Source: Companilactobacillus farciminis KCTC 3681 = DSM 20184
Lineage (GTDB): Bacteria > Bacillota > Bacilli > Lactobacillales > Lactobacillaceae
Length of the DNA stretch: 64,000 nucleotides
Direction: 5' to 3'
Assembly (NCBI RefSeq): GCF_002706745.1
Contig: NZ_CP017702.1
Coordinates: 744,001 to 808,000, forward strand
The position numbers and the translations under genes were made by a program. The notes below the pieces were generated by a model that made no database searches, was not told where the DNA came from, and was given only the letters and a program-made list of their open reading frames with translations. Shown here in pieces: positions 8,440 through 16,711 of this stretch (its first letter is position 1; the number at the start of each line of letters is the position of its first letter).

Positions 8440-9898
8440 AATCTATTTGATCAATATTGAATGATTTCTTTTGTTTTAATTTAGAACCACTTAAAACTTT
8501 AATCGTGTTGTAAATACCTAAACTTGCCATAACAGAAATTATTGGCAAAAATTCAATTCGGTAGCGACCTTGTACTTCAATGATCAGCTGCACGACTGCA
8601 AAAGTCATCAGTGGCAATAATAGTAAATAAAGGTTGTCGTCAAACTTAGTTTTAAATAATGACATCGAACCGATCCAGGAGAAGACTATCAAGACAACCG
8701 AACCAAGATAAGAAATGTAGTTGACTAAATCGACAGTCTTTTGATTGTGATTCATGGAGAAATTAGCTCCATCAGTTGCAAGTGTTCGGGATGACCAAAG
8801 CAATTGCGTCTTCTTAATGAATAATTTGATCCAAGCGTGATTTTCATTGAGATAAGTTATTTCGTCTTTTAAAGCAGCCTTTTCAACTTTACTCATTGTG
8901 GCTCTTGATTTGCTGGCATCAATCAAACGTTCCATATCAGGTGAGTAAGTACCAACTGACTGATAGTTCAAACCAGTAACGAATTTCCATTCGGGGTCAT
9001 TGTTGGCCAAACCGTATTCGTTCATACCAGATGCTTTGATTCCCCAACCGGCTAAACTAAAGAGCACAAAGTAAATGATCAAGGTCATTAAAACTTTCAA
9101 AGATGCTTTGTAATTACGTTGTTTCCATAGGAGATAGATCAGTGTAAAGACAACGATTCCGGCGATTATTACAGGACCGATAGGTCGAATCAGACAACCG
9201 GCAGTCAGCGTAACTCCAGCAAGAGCATAAGTCCAAGTCTTATTTTGAATGATTAAATAGAAAGTTATCAAATAGAGTAGTGAACCTAAATATTGGTTAC
9301 TTGTCTCAGCGTTTAATGCGAACCAATCTAAGTCAATCATCAATAGAAGGACCGATAAACGAGCCATTTTGATGTTGTTGAAAATTTTATCAACAAGTAA
9401 ATAAGTAAATAGTAAGGTTAGACCTTGATAAATGACATTTAGAAATTGAATAGCGAAGATGTTGTATCCAAAAACCTTTGAAACTAGATAAGCATAATAC
9501 ATAAAACCGGTTTGATAAGCATATTTAGAAAAATAATCATTGTCGGTTTGGTAGAGTGGATCGCCAATATCGTAATGATAAAGCCTCAACCAGAAATTAC
9601 CGTAATCGCTGACTTGTGTTTTCGGTACTAATGATATCCAGATCAAAGCGATGACCATGAAGAAAATAATCATTGAGAATAAAACTAATCGATTGATATT
9701 TTTATCATCGGTTCTGATTTTCATCAAGCTGAATCCGGCCACGGCGATAACTATTAAAGCTATAAATAAAACGATAATGTTACGAAGCGGATTTTTAAAT
9801 AAAAATTCTTGATAATAATATAAAGCCATCAATAACAAGACAGCAGTTGTAAAAATACCTACACAAGCTAGGATGGCCTTACTAATAAAGTTTTGCAT
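8438..9898 (-). CDS. Polytopic membrane glycosyltransferase-like protein (GT39/PMT-type, GT-C fold)
   Basis: A 486-residue integral membrane protein with about 11-12 helices. A long extracytoplasmic segment after the first helices contains acidic and aromatic residues (DIGDPLYQTDNDYF), as in GT-C enzymes. A second hydrophilic region (about 300-370) precedes the last helices. Family members use polyprenyl-phosphate sugars to decorate teichoic acids or proteins on the outer face. The catalytic Asp/Glu cannot be assigned with certainty, so the donor and acceptor are unknown. A GGGGGG stretch lies about 17 nt before the ATG, farther than usual. It stands alone, flanked by a bidirectional terminator and the second palindromic element. 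Next to the SLAP surface protein, a cell-surface sugar role is plausible. Confidence 0.7.
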   Translation of the reverse strand: MQNFISKAILACVGIFTTAVLLLMALYYYQEFLFKNPLRNIIVLFIALIVIAVAGFSLMKIRTDDKNINRLVLFSMIIFFMVIALIWISLVPKTQVSDYGNFWLRLYHYDIGDPLYQTDNDYFSKYAYQTGFMYYAYLVSKVFGYNIFAIQFLNVIYQGLTLLFTYLLVDKIFNNIKMARLSVLLLMIDLDWFALNAETSNQYLGSLLYLITFYLIIQNKTWTYALAGVTLTAGCLIRPIGPVIIAGIVVFTLIYLLWKQRNYKASLKVLMTLIIYFVLFSLAGWGIKASGMNEYGLANNDPEWKFVTGLNYQSVGTYSPDMERLIDASKSRATMSKVEKAALKDEITYLNENHAWIKLFIKKTQLLWSSRTLATDGANFSMNHNQKTVDLVNYISYLGSVVLIVFSWIGSMSLFKTKFDDNLYLLLLPLMTFAVVQLIIEVQGRYRIEFLPIISVMASLGIYNTIKVLSGSKLKQKKSFNIDQID

Positions 9899-10085
9899 TT
9901 TAAGAATAAGAGATTCCCCCCTATATTATTAATCGTTGGATGTGTTCCCTACATTATTTAATTCCTAAAAGATATTTTGAGATTGGAAATATTTCTCCCT
10001 AGCTTTAAATAACATAAGTAATATTACCATAGCAGTGTTACTTTTTTTAGTTACTATTCCAAATGGGTTCTTAAAAAAATTTGGT
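9899..10085. other. AT-rich noncoding stretch upstream of the glycosyltransferase gene
   Basis: This holds the start region of the minus-strand glycosyltransferase gene and AT-rich sequence with no convincing reading frame. Its right edge meets the second palindromic element. Confidence 0.4.
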
Positions 10086-10278
10086 TAATGTAAAATGCCG
10101 TCTTCCACACAAGTCCTGTGATTGGCTGGAACGCTGCCGGCACTATTTTGAGCTTTTGCATGGCCCCAAAGACGCAAAATCTCAAAACTAGGCCTTTTTG
10201 TAAGTGCTAAAGCACTAACAAAAAATTTGGCGGCTGAGCCATCACAGAACTTGTGCTCCAGACTGGATCCTAGTTTTA
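10086..10278. repeat. Palindromic structured element, copy 2 (about 193 bp)
   Basis: It shares TTGGCTGGAACGCTG and the overall architecture with the element at 5474-5831. Outer arms: CACAAGTCCTGTGATTGGCT pairs with AGCCATCACAGAACTTGTG (one bulge, one mismatch), and GCTGCC (10133-10138) pairs with GGCGGC. Hairpin A: TTTTGAG-C-TTTTGC with GCAAAA-T-CTCAAAA, the same 7 bp, C/T mismatch, 6 bp layout as copy 1 but with different bases. Hairpin B: TTTTTGT-A-AGTGCT with AGCACT-A-ACAAAAA. Base pairing is kept while sequence changes. The exact outer ends are uncertain because the flanking arms (TAATGTAAAA / TTTTATTA) match only loosely. Confidence 0.7.
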
Positions 10279-10519
10279 TTATTTATCTCGTTTAATTCAA
10301 AAAAATGAAATCATATATAGTGAATAATAGAACTCTTCTACATTTTTAAATAACCAAACTATGACAAGAGCCAAATGCACAGAGAAAGTAAGGCATTAAA
10401 AAAATATTTTTCTTCGTATGCCAAAATAGCTAAGATATTGTTAAGCTTCGATTGAATTTAAATTTAACTTTTTGGACGGGATTATAATGAGCTTGAAAAT
10501 GTGATAGGAGGAATTTGCG
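10279..10519. other. Noncoding stretch upstream of the interrupted small gene
   Basis: AT-rich, no reading frame with a ribosome site. A TATAAT at 10483-10488 could be the -10 of a promoter for the gene at 10520, but I find no good -35 at 17 bp. Confidence 0.35.
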
Positions 10520-10873
10520 ATGCAAACTTTGGACCAATCAAAAATATATTATCGAAGATTAACCGTTTTGGACGTTATAACGTTCATGATGATAATTGGC
10601 TGTTTATTTTTCACAAAGGGTTATCTGATTTCATTGTTATTGATCGTTGTTTATCCTTTCAGTCATTCGAAAGTATTAGTCTCTGAAACTAGAGCTGGTA
10701 GCGATAAAATTTAGGTTCGGAAGATGGATTGGGATCATTATCGAAAAGATCATCAAATTGGTTTATTCTCACAATATAATTCACAAGTTACATCTCGCAT
10801 TGATCAAGTAAATTTATAGATATCACGTTATGAAGACGCCGTTATAAGTCGGTTAAAAGGTTGGAATATCTAA
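10520..10873 (+). pseudogene. Small membrane protein gene interrupted by two in-frame TAG codons
   Basis: A strong AGGAGG ribosome site precedes an ATG that opens a 64-residue product with a hydrophobic helix pair (about 17-46), stopped by TAG at 10712-10714. The same frame continues with plausible protein (VRKMDWDHYRKDHQIGL...) to a second TAG at 10817-10819, then 17 more residues (ISRYEDAVISRLKGWNI) to TAA at 10871-10873. A terminator-like hairpin follows. The simplest reading is a decayed gene of about 117 codons with two nonsense mutations. A truncated functional peptide cannot be excluded. I do not recognise the family. Confidence 0.5.
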
Positions 10874-11238
10874 TTAATCAGCGTTACAAGAAAGTATTTT
10901 AAGGCAAGGTAGCAGAGAAGTCTTTTGATTCGTTATGAATTGAAAGGCTTTTTTTCGTTCTAAAATTATTTTTCTTGTGGAACACCTGACGTGACAACCA
11001 TATGTTCGTGTCAAGGATAAAATTTGGCGTTATCCACTTGAATTTCGGTCCAAAGTTTAAATTAAAAAAATCATTGCTAAGTCTTTCGATTCGATATTAG
11101 AATAGTAATTGCGACCTTAGATTTTTCGCTTAAAATTCTTAGGAATTTATTAAATTACGAGTAGTCCTTTTTTTGATTGCAAATGCCGAAATGACAACCA
11201 CAAGATTTAGTGCTAATTTATTCGCCAAATAAATTTAA
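10874..11238. other. Noncoding stretch between the interrupted gene and the nrdJ promoter
   Basis: No reading frame with a ribosome site is visible. I looked for a cobalamin riboswitch, which often precedes B12-dependent enzymes, and found neither a B12-box-like sequence nor the expected multi-stem layout. A terminator-like hairpin at 10918-10956 is listed separately. Confidence 0.4.
10918..10956 (+). terminator. Probable terminator after the interrupted gene
   Basis: AAGTCTTTTGATTC pairs imperfectly with GAATTGAAAGGCTT, followed by seven T. The spacing behind the last frame at 10873 supports a former transcription unit ending here. Confidence 0.55.
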
Positions 11239-11286
11239 ATACAAGATGTTGTTATTCAAATCAAATCGGGGTACTATATATTGTGT
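11239..11286 (+). promoter_or_regulatory. nrdJ promoter with two NrdR boxes
   Basis: Box 2 (11271-11286, GTACTATATATTGTGT) matches the known NrdR palindrome acaCwAtATaTwGtgt at 14 of 16 positions. Box 1 (11239-11254, ATACAAGATGTTGTTA) matches at 11 of 16. Their starts are 32 bp apart, the three-helical-turn spacing NrdR tetramers prefer. A -35 TTGTTA (11249-11254), 17-bp spacer and -10 TACTAT (11272-11277) are overlapped by the two boxes, so bound NrdR would block RNA polymerase when dATP is high. The boxes are seen; the repression is inferred from the family. Confidence 0.75.
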
Positions 11287-11313
11287 TATCAAAAAGTTGT
11301 GGAGTGAATGTTA

Positions 11314-13554
11314 ATGAACACTATTAATAAAATTATTTTATCAGATGACTTCGTTGACGAAGTAAAAAAGACAGTTAAACCCCACTGGGGTGAATTGGGC
11401 TGGGTTACATATAAACGTACCTATGCTCGTTTTATTGACGAATTAGGCCGGACTGAAAACTGGTCTGAAACTGTTAAACGTGTGGTTGAAGGCAATATCA
11501 ACTTGGACCCTCGTTTACAAAATGATGATTTAACCGATGAACAATATAATGGCTTAGTTAAAGAAGCCCAAGAACTTTATAAGTTGATCTATGGATTAGC
11601 TGCCACTCCTTCAGGTAGAAACCTTTGGATCTCTGGAACAGAGTATCAACACCGTAATGGGGATGCTTTGAACAATTGTTGGTTTATTGCTGTTAGACCA
11701 CAAAAATATGGTGAAAGTCATATCGTTCCTTCATATCTACAAAAGGATCAATTGGCTGTTTCAATGCCATTTTCATTCATGTTTGATCAATTGATGAAGG
11801 GTGGCGGCGTTGGTTTTTCCGTTGTCCCATCAAATATGAAGTTGATGCCAGTTGTTGACGAAAAGGTTAAGTTGACAGTATTGATCGGCAAAGAAAGTGC
11901 TTCTTATAAAGATTCAATCGCTGCTGGTGCTGTAGATCGTGACGAATGGTTAGCTAATAATTCTTATGACAACAAACGTCACTATGAATTGCCAGATACG
12001 CGTGAAGGCTGGGTTATTGGTAACGCCAATATGATCGATGCTCACTTCAACGACACAAATGATGGCTTGAACGATGTAGTATTAGATATTACTGATATCC
12101 GTGCTAAAGGTGAAAAGATCAAAGGTTTTGGTGGTACTGCTTCAGGTCCTGTACCATTGATTGAAATGTTCTTTGACATCAATGAAGTTTTGAACAATGC
12201 CGTTGGCAGAAAGTTGACTTCTGTTGACTGTACTGACATGGGTAACTTGATTGGTAAGACCGTTGTTGCTGGTAATGTTCGTCGCTCTGCAGAGCTTGCT
12301 TTAGGTGGCGCTACTGATGATAACTTTATTACTATGAAACAAGATCAAGAAAAGTTATATCACCACCGTTGGGCTTCAAATAACAGTGTGGCAGTTGATA
12401 CCAAATTTAATAAGTATGCGCCTATTGCTGATTCAATCACTCATAATGGTGAACCAGGAATTGTTAACCTTGAATTGTCACGTAATTATGGTCGTGCAAT
12501 CGATGGCTATCAACCAGGTATCGATGATGGCGTTGAAGGAACTAATCCTTGTGGAGAAATTTCTCTAAGCAATGGTGAACCATGTAACTTGTTTGAAGTC
12601 TTTCCATTGATTGCTAGTGAACAAGGTTGGAGTTTGGAAGAAGCTTTCTCATTAGCTGCTCGTTATACAAAACGTGTTACATTCAGTAATTACGATTGGG
12701 AAGTTTCTCGTAAAGTTATTCAAAAGAACCGTCGTATCGGTGTTTCAATGTCTGGTATTCAAGACTGGATTTTGACAACATTTGGTAATCGTGTTGTGAC
12801 TGGTTTTGAACCTACCACAGATCCTGAAACAGGTGAAACAGTTCAAAAACCTATTTATGATCAACGTGTTGCTGACAAGTTTGATGACTTGTACAAGACT
12901 GTTGTTAAGGCTGACAAGGAGTACTCAAACGCATTAGGATGTAAGGCATCTATCAAGCACACAACTGTTAAGCCATCCGGTACAGTTGCTAAGCTTGCTG
13001 GTGTGTCTGAAGGTATGCATTTCCACTATGCAGGTTACTTAATTCAAAGAATCAGATTCCAAGACTCAGATCCATTGCTACCAGCTTTGAAAGCTTGTGG
13101 ATACAAGATCGAACCTGATATTTATACAAAACATACAATGTGTGTTGAATTCCCAGTTAAAGCTGAAAATGCTGATGATCCTAACTTTGCATCAGCCGGA
13201 TCAGTTTCTATTGCTGAACAATTCGCTACACAAGCTTTCTTACAAACTTATTGGTCAGACAATGCGGTTAGTTGTACGATTACCTTCCAACCAGAAGAAG
13301 GCGACCAAATTGCTCCATTGATGTACCAATACAGAAATGTAACTAAGTCAACATCACTCTTGCCATATACTGGTTCAGGCTTCAAGCAAGCTCCTAAAGA
13401 ACCAATCAATAAGAGAGTCTATCAAGAACGTGAATCAGAAGTTGACGAAAACGTCGCTGCGGTTTTTGCTAAACAAAATGATAATCATGACAAGAAAGAC
13501 ATCGAGCTAGTCGATCAATCAGATTGTGCTGGTGGCGCTTGTCCAATTAGATAA
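11314..13554 (+). CDS. nrdJ: Adenosylcobalamin-dependent ribonucleoside-triphosphate reductase (class II)
   Basis: This cytoplasmic enzyme reduces ribonucleoside triphosphates to deoxy forms with a thiyl radical generated from adenosylcobalamin. The N-terminal KPHWGELGWVTYKRTYARF and the whole length (746-748 residues) match the classic Lactobacillus leichmannii monomeric enzyme (739 residues). Key parts are present: NNCWFIAVRP (active-site Cys), the substrate loop KGGGVGFSVVPSN, the thiyl-radical Cys in NPCGEISL with its partner in GEPCNLFEV, and the C-terminal thiol pair CAGGACPIR. I prefer the ATG at 11314 (nine bases after GGAG) over that at 11308 (three bases). It is monocistronic, under the NrdR boxes upstream. 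It implies that the cell imports or makes vitamin B12. Confidence 0.97.
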   Translation: MNTINKIILSDDFVDEVKKTVKPHWGELGWVTYKRTYARFIDELGRTENWSETVKRVVEGNINLDPRLQNDDLTDEQYNGLVKEAQELYKLIYGLAATPSGRNLWISGTEYQHRNGDALNNCWFIAVRPQKYGESHIVPSYLQKDQLAVSMPFSFMFDQLMKGGGVGFSVVPSNMKLMPVVDEKVKLTVLIGKESASYKDSIAAGAVDRDEWLANNSYDNKRHYELPDTREGWVIGNANMIDAHFNDTNDGLNDVVLDITDIRAKGEKIKGFGGTASGPVPLIEMFFDINEVLNNAVGRKLTSVDCTDMGNLIGKTVVAGNVRRSAELALGGATDDNFITMKQDQEKLYHHRWASNNSVAVDTKFNKYAPIADSITHNGEPGIVNLELSRNYGRAIDGYQPGIDDGVEGTNPCGEISLSNGEPCNLFEVFPLIASEQGWSLEEAFSLAARYTKRVTFSNYDWEVSRKVIQKNRRIGVSMSGIQDWILTTFGNRVVTGFEPTTDPETGETVQKPIYDQRVADKFDDLYKTVVKADKEYSNALGCKASIKHTTVKPSGTVAKLAGVSEGMHFHYAGYLIQRIRFQDSDPLLPALKACGYKIEPDIYTKHTMCVEFPVKAENADDPNFASAGSVSIAEQFATQAFLQTYWSDNAVSCTITFQPEEGDQIAPLMYQYRNVTKSTSLLPYTGSGFKQAPKEPINKRVYQERESEVDENVAAVFAKQNDNHDKKDIELVDQSDCAGGACPIR

Positions 13555-13562
13555 TAATCAAT

Positions 13563-13595
13563 AACTCACTGATCAGATGATTGGTGAGTTTTTTT
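13563..13595 (+). terminator. Terminator after nrdJ
   Basis: AACTCAC pairs with GTGAGTT around a 14-base loop, followed by seven T. Confidence 0.8.
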
Positions 13596-13624
13596 GTTGA
13601 GCGTTTGACTTTACTTCTAACGTT

Positions 13625-13667
13625 TACAGTTGTAAACTGTATTTTGTTGAGAAAGATTACAATTGTA
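13625..13667 (+). promoter_or_regulatory. Two cop boxes in the copY-copB promoter
   Basis: TACAGTTGTA (13625-13634) and TACAATTGTA (13658-13667) both fit the CopY operator consensus TACAnnTGTA. They lie 33 bp apart, the second ending 21 bp before the copY start. Two tandem sites are the usual arrangement in Lactobacillales cop operons, where CopY represses until copper releases it. Confidence 0.88.
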
Positions 13668-13688
13668 AACCGAAAAGGAGGAATCGAC

Positions 13689-14114
13689 ATGAAAGAAGTT
13701 GAATCCATGAGCCGTGCTGAATGGCAGGTAATGAGGATCATTTGGACTTTGGGTCAAGCCACTAGCAAGCAAGTAATTGATTTTTTGGAGAAAAAGACTG
13801 ATTGGAAGGCTGCCACAATTAAGACTTTGATAGGTCGTCTACAAAAGAAGAATTTTTTACAAGCTGAAGAAACTAAACGTCCTTATGTATACCGGCCATT
13901 GATTTCAGAAGATGAAGCGATTCATGATAGTGTCAATGACTTATTCGATAATCTTTGTTGCATGAGAAAAGGGTATGCTATCAAAGATTTGATCGATAAT
14001 TCTGAAATATCTAAGAGTGATATCTCAGCAATTATTGAAACCCTCAATCAAAAAAAAGCGACAGCTCCAGAAGTTGTTGAATGTGATTGTTTGGAGAGTG
14101 ATTTGAATGAATAA
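13689..14114 (+). CDS. copY: CopY/BlaI-type copper-responsive repressor
   Basis: A winged-helix repressor of 141 residues that binds the two cop boxes just upstream. The N-terminal DNA-binding domain is typical (MSRAEWQVMRIIWTLGQAT, then AATIKTLIGRLQKK with the recognition helix). The C-terminal half dimerises and senses copper. CopY proteins usually end in CxCx4-5CxC. This one has only one CxC (C132, C134), plus a CC pair at 90-91, so metal sensing may differ. The start at 13689 follows AAGGAGG; longer in-frame starts run through the operators. The stop overlaps the copB start by 8 nt, giving a coupled operon. Confidence 0.9.
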   Translation: MKEVESMSRAEWQVMRIIWTLGQATSKQVIDFLEKKTDWKAATIKTLIGRLQKKNFLQAEETKRPYVYRPLISEDEAIHDSVNDLFDNLCCMRKGYAIKDLIDNSEISKSDISAIIETLNQKKATAPEVVECDCLESDLNE

Positions 14115-16155
14115 TGAAGAGATGCACGATATGAAAAATATGGATATGGATCATTCAACTATGGGCATGTCGGGAAGTCATATGATGATGCACGGTGGTC
14201 ATATGATGGATATGGGGGACTTGAGACAGAAATTTTGGATCTCACTTGTTTTAGCAATACCAGTATTTATCCTTTCACCATTTATGGGCTTGAATTTGCC
14301 ATTCCAAGTTCAATTTCCAGGATCTGATTGGATAGTTTTAGCACTAGCAACAATCCTTTTCTTCTATGGTGGCAAACCATTTATCAGTGGTGCCAAAGGA
14401 GAATTAATGTCCAAGCAGCCTGCAATGATGACTTTGATCACTATGGGTATCAGTGTTGCTTATATTTACAGTCTATATGCTTTTGTTGAGAACAATTTAT
14501 TACATTCTTCAACGCACATCATGGACTTTTTCTGGGAACTGGCATCTTTGATCGTCATCATGCTGCTAGGTCACTGGATTGAAATGAAGTCGACGATGAG
14601 TGCCGGCAATGCTTTACAAAAAATTGCTTCATTAGTACCAAGCAAGGTACATATGGTTCACGATGATCAAACAATGGATCATGATATTTCAATGGTTAAG
14701 GCCGGCAATGTTATTGAGGTACGTGCTGGTGAATCGGTTCCACTCGATGGACATATTATCAGTGGTTCTAGTTATATCAATGAATCTTTGATCACCGGGG
14801 AATCTAAAGCGGTCAAAAAAGAAGTCGGTAGCAAGGTAGTCGGCGGATCAATCAACGGTGAGGGTACGATTCGTGTAAAAGTTGATAAATCTGCCAATGA
14901 GGGCTACTTGTCTCAAATCAGTAAACTAGTATCTGATGCACAAAATAATCGTTCTAAGACGCAAATGTTAGCCGATAAGGTATCTAGCTGGCTGTTCTAT
15001 GCTGCTTTGTCAGTAGGAATCATTGCTTTTGTTTATTGGTTGATTTTTGGCGATATGAATACAGCCTTAAATAGATTAGTGGCTGTTTTGGTTATCGCTT
15101 GTCCGCATGCTTTAGGTTTGGCAATTCCTTTGGTTATGTCACGTAGTACTTCAATTGCTGCAACAAATGGTTTGATTATTCGTGACAATCAAGCAATGGA
15201 AAATAGTCGTAAGATTGATTATGTAGCCATGGATAAAACTGGTACTTTGACAGAAGGAAAGTTCACGGTTAATGGTTTGCAAAGTCTTGATAAATCAATC
15301 GATAATAAGAACCTATTAGCGATTATTGCCGGAATCGAAGGTGGATCTAGTCACCCAATTGCAAGTAGTATTGTCAGTTACGCGAAAGATAAAGAAATCC
15401 AACCAGCTGCTATCGACAATATCCAAGCTCTAAAAGGTTATGGGATGAGTGCTAGTTTTGATAACCGTCAATATTATTTAGTTAATATGAAATACTTGAG
15501 TGAACATGAAATTTCACTAGATAAGAAATTAGTTCAAACATATTTAGACAAAGGTAATACGATTAGTTATTTAGTAGCCGATAAAAAGGTACTTGGGTTC
15601 GTAGCTTTAGGCGATCGAATCAAGAAGAATACCATTGAATTTATCAAAGAATTAAAAGCTAGAAATATTACGCCTATTATGTTGACCGGTGATAATAAAG
15701 AAGCAGCTGCTATTATGGCTAAGCAAATGGGCATCGATGAATTTCGTGCTGAGTTATTGCCAGAAGACAAGCATCAAGTCATTAAACAATTGGAACTTAG
15801 CGGTCATCACGTTTTGATGGTCGGTGATGGAATCAATGATGCTCCTAGTTTAGCTTCAGCCACTATCGGTGTTGCTATTGGAGCCGGAACTGACGTCGCA
15901 ATTGATTCTGCAGATGTAGTCTTGTATAACAGTGATCCTAGCGATATCATCAAATTCTTGAAATTATCGCATAATACTTACAAGAAGACTGTGGAGAATC
16001 TTTGGTGGGGTGCTGGATACAATATTATTGCTATTCCACTAGCTGCCGGTATTTTAGCAGGGATTGGTTTCGTTTTGAGCCCAGCTGTTGGTGCGGTAGT
16101 AATGTCACTTTCAACCGTCGTCGTAGCTTTGAATGCTTTGACTTTAAAAATGTAA
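14107..16155 (+). CDS. copB: Copper-exporting P-type ATPase, CopB type (P1B-3-like)
   Basis: A 682-residue membrane ATPase that pumps copper (or silver) out of the cell. Instead of CxxC metal-binding domains it has a Met/His-rich N-terminus (residues 1-37). The membrane metal site is CPH (about C330, VIACPHALGLA), which marks CopB rather than CopA (CPC). Other catalytic motifs are the actuator loop GESKAV (in ITGESKAV), phosphorylation site DKTGTLTEG (Asp about 376), the HP dipeptide in SSHPIAS, and the hinge GDGINDAPSLA. It overlaps copY and has its own GGAGAG ribosome site. No CopZ chaperone or CopA follows; a terminator closes the operon. Confidence 0.94.
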   Translation: MNNEEMHDMKNMDMDHSTMGMSGSHMMMHGGHMMDMGDLRQKFWISLVLAIPVFILSPFMGLNLPFQVQFPGSDWIVLALATILFFYGGKPFISGAKGELMSKQPAMMTLITMGISVAYIYSLYAFVENNLLHSSTHIMDFFWELASLIVIMLLGHWIEMKSTMSAGNALQKIASLVPSKVHMVHDDQTMDHDISMVKAGNVIEVRAGESVPLDGHIISGSSYINESLITGESKAVKKEVGSKVVGGSINGEGTIRVKVDKSANEGYLSQISKLVSDAQNNRSKTQMLADKVSSWLFYAALSVGIIAFVYWLIFGDMNTALNRLVAVLVIACPHALGLAIPLVMSRSTSIAATNGLIIRDNQAMENSRKIDYVAMDKTGTLTEGKFTVNGLQSLDKSIDNKNLLAIIAGIEGGSSHPIASSIVSYAKDKEIQPAAIDNIQALKGYGMSASFDNRQYYLVNMKYLSEHEISLDKKLVQTYLDKGNTISYLVADKKVLGFVALGDRIKKNTIEFIKELKARNITPIMLTGDNKEAAAIMAKQMGIDEFRAELLPEDKHQVIKQLELSGHHVLMVGDGINDAPSLASATIGVAIGAGTDVAIDSADVVLYNSDPSDIIKFLKLSHNTYKKTVENLWWGAGYNIIAIPLAAGILAGIGFVLSPAVGAVVMSLSTVVVALNALTLKM

Positions 16156-16185
16156 ATAAACGTTCAAATTCTTATAATTAATAGA

Positions 16186-16219
16186 AAAGAGCCAACTCAA
16201 ATCAATGAGTTGGCTCTTT
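16186..16219 (+). terminator. Terminator after copB
   Basis: AAAGAGCCAACTCA and TGAGTTGGCTCTTT form a perfect 14-bp stem with a 6-base loop. Confidence 0.9.
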
Positions 16220-16422
16220 GTTTAGAAAGTGGTCTTGTTCACAAACCCAGTCTACAAGCGTAATTAAAACAATCTGTATATAGTCATGGTATTTTTTAGA
16301 AGAATACTGCATAATCAAATTATAGAATATTTTTTATATAATATTAAGTTGTGAATAGCATAACTATTGAAAAATTTGGTCGAACAATATACACTAGGGG
16401 CGACATAGGGGTGGTGACGAAA

Positions 16423-16650
16423 ATGGCAACTATTTCAGTATACATAGACGGACGTGACGAACGAATGATTAAGAATTACGCTAAATCTAAAAATTTGAGC
16501 GTTTCAGCCTTTCTTCGTTCTGCTGCAGTCGAAAAAATTGAAGACGAAATCGACAGAGAGCTCTGTGAGAAGGCTGAACGAGAATTCAAAGATAATCCTC
16601 AAGATGTTTCTCTCGATGCTCTGGAAAAAGAGATGAGCAGCTATTGTTAA
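16423..16650 (+). CDS. Ribbon-helix-helix antitoxin-like protein without partner toxin
   Basis: A 75-residue protein. The N-terminal beta strand MATISVYIDGRDERMIKNYAKSKNLSVSAFLR and following helix are typical of RelB/DUF6290-type ribbon-helix-helix antitoxins, which bind their own promoter. The acidic C-terminus would normally wrap a RelE/ParE toxin. No toxin gene lies beside it: downstream is a terminator and the convergent kinase gene, upstream the copB terminator. The ATG at 16423 follows GGGGTGGTGA; a GTG at 16351 in the same frame adds 24 residues that do not fit the family. It is either a solitary regulator or a remnant. Confidence 0.75.
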   Translation: MATISVYIDGRDERMIKNYAKSKNLSVSAFLRSAAVEKIEDEIDRELCEKAEREFKDNPQDVSLDALEKEMSSYC

Positions 16651-16671
16651 GTCCAAGAAATAACGATAAAG

Positions 16672-16711
16672 AATAAATGCGCGTAAGTTAAAAAGCTTAC
16701 GCGCATTTATT
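16672..16711. terminator. Bidirectional terminator, antitoxin gene / bceS
   Basis: AATAAATGCGCGTAAG and CTTACGCGCATTTATT form a perfect 16-bp stem around 8 bases. It overlaps the stop codon of the minus-strand kinase gene. Confidence 0.85.

Noticed and set aside
10874..11238. Cobalamin riboswitch upstream of nrdJ
   Set aside because: I looked for the B12 box and the multi-stem layout and found neither; NrdR boxes explain the regulation better.
13610..13630. Half-conserved cre-like sequence (CTAACGTTTACA) before copY
   Set aside because: The right half fits but the left half does not; the cop boxes explain the region.
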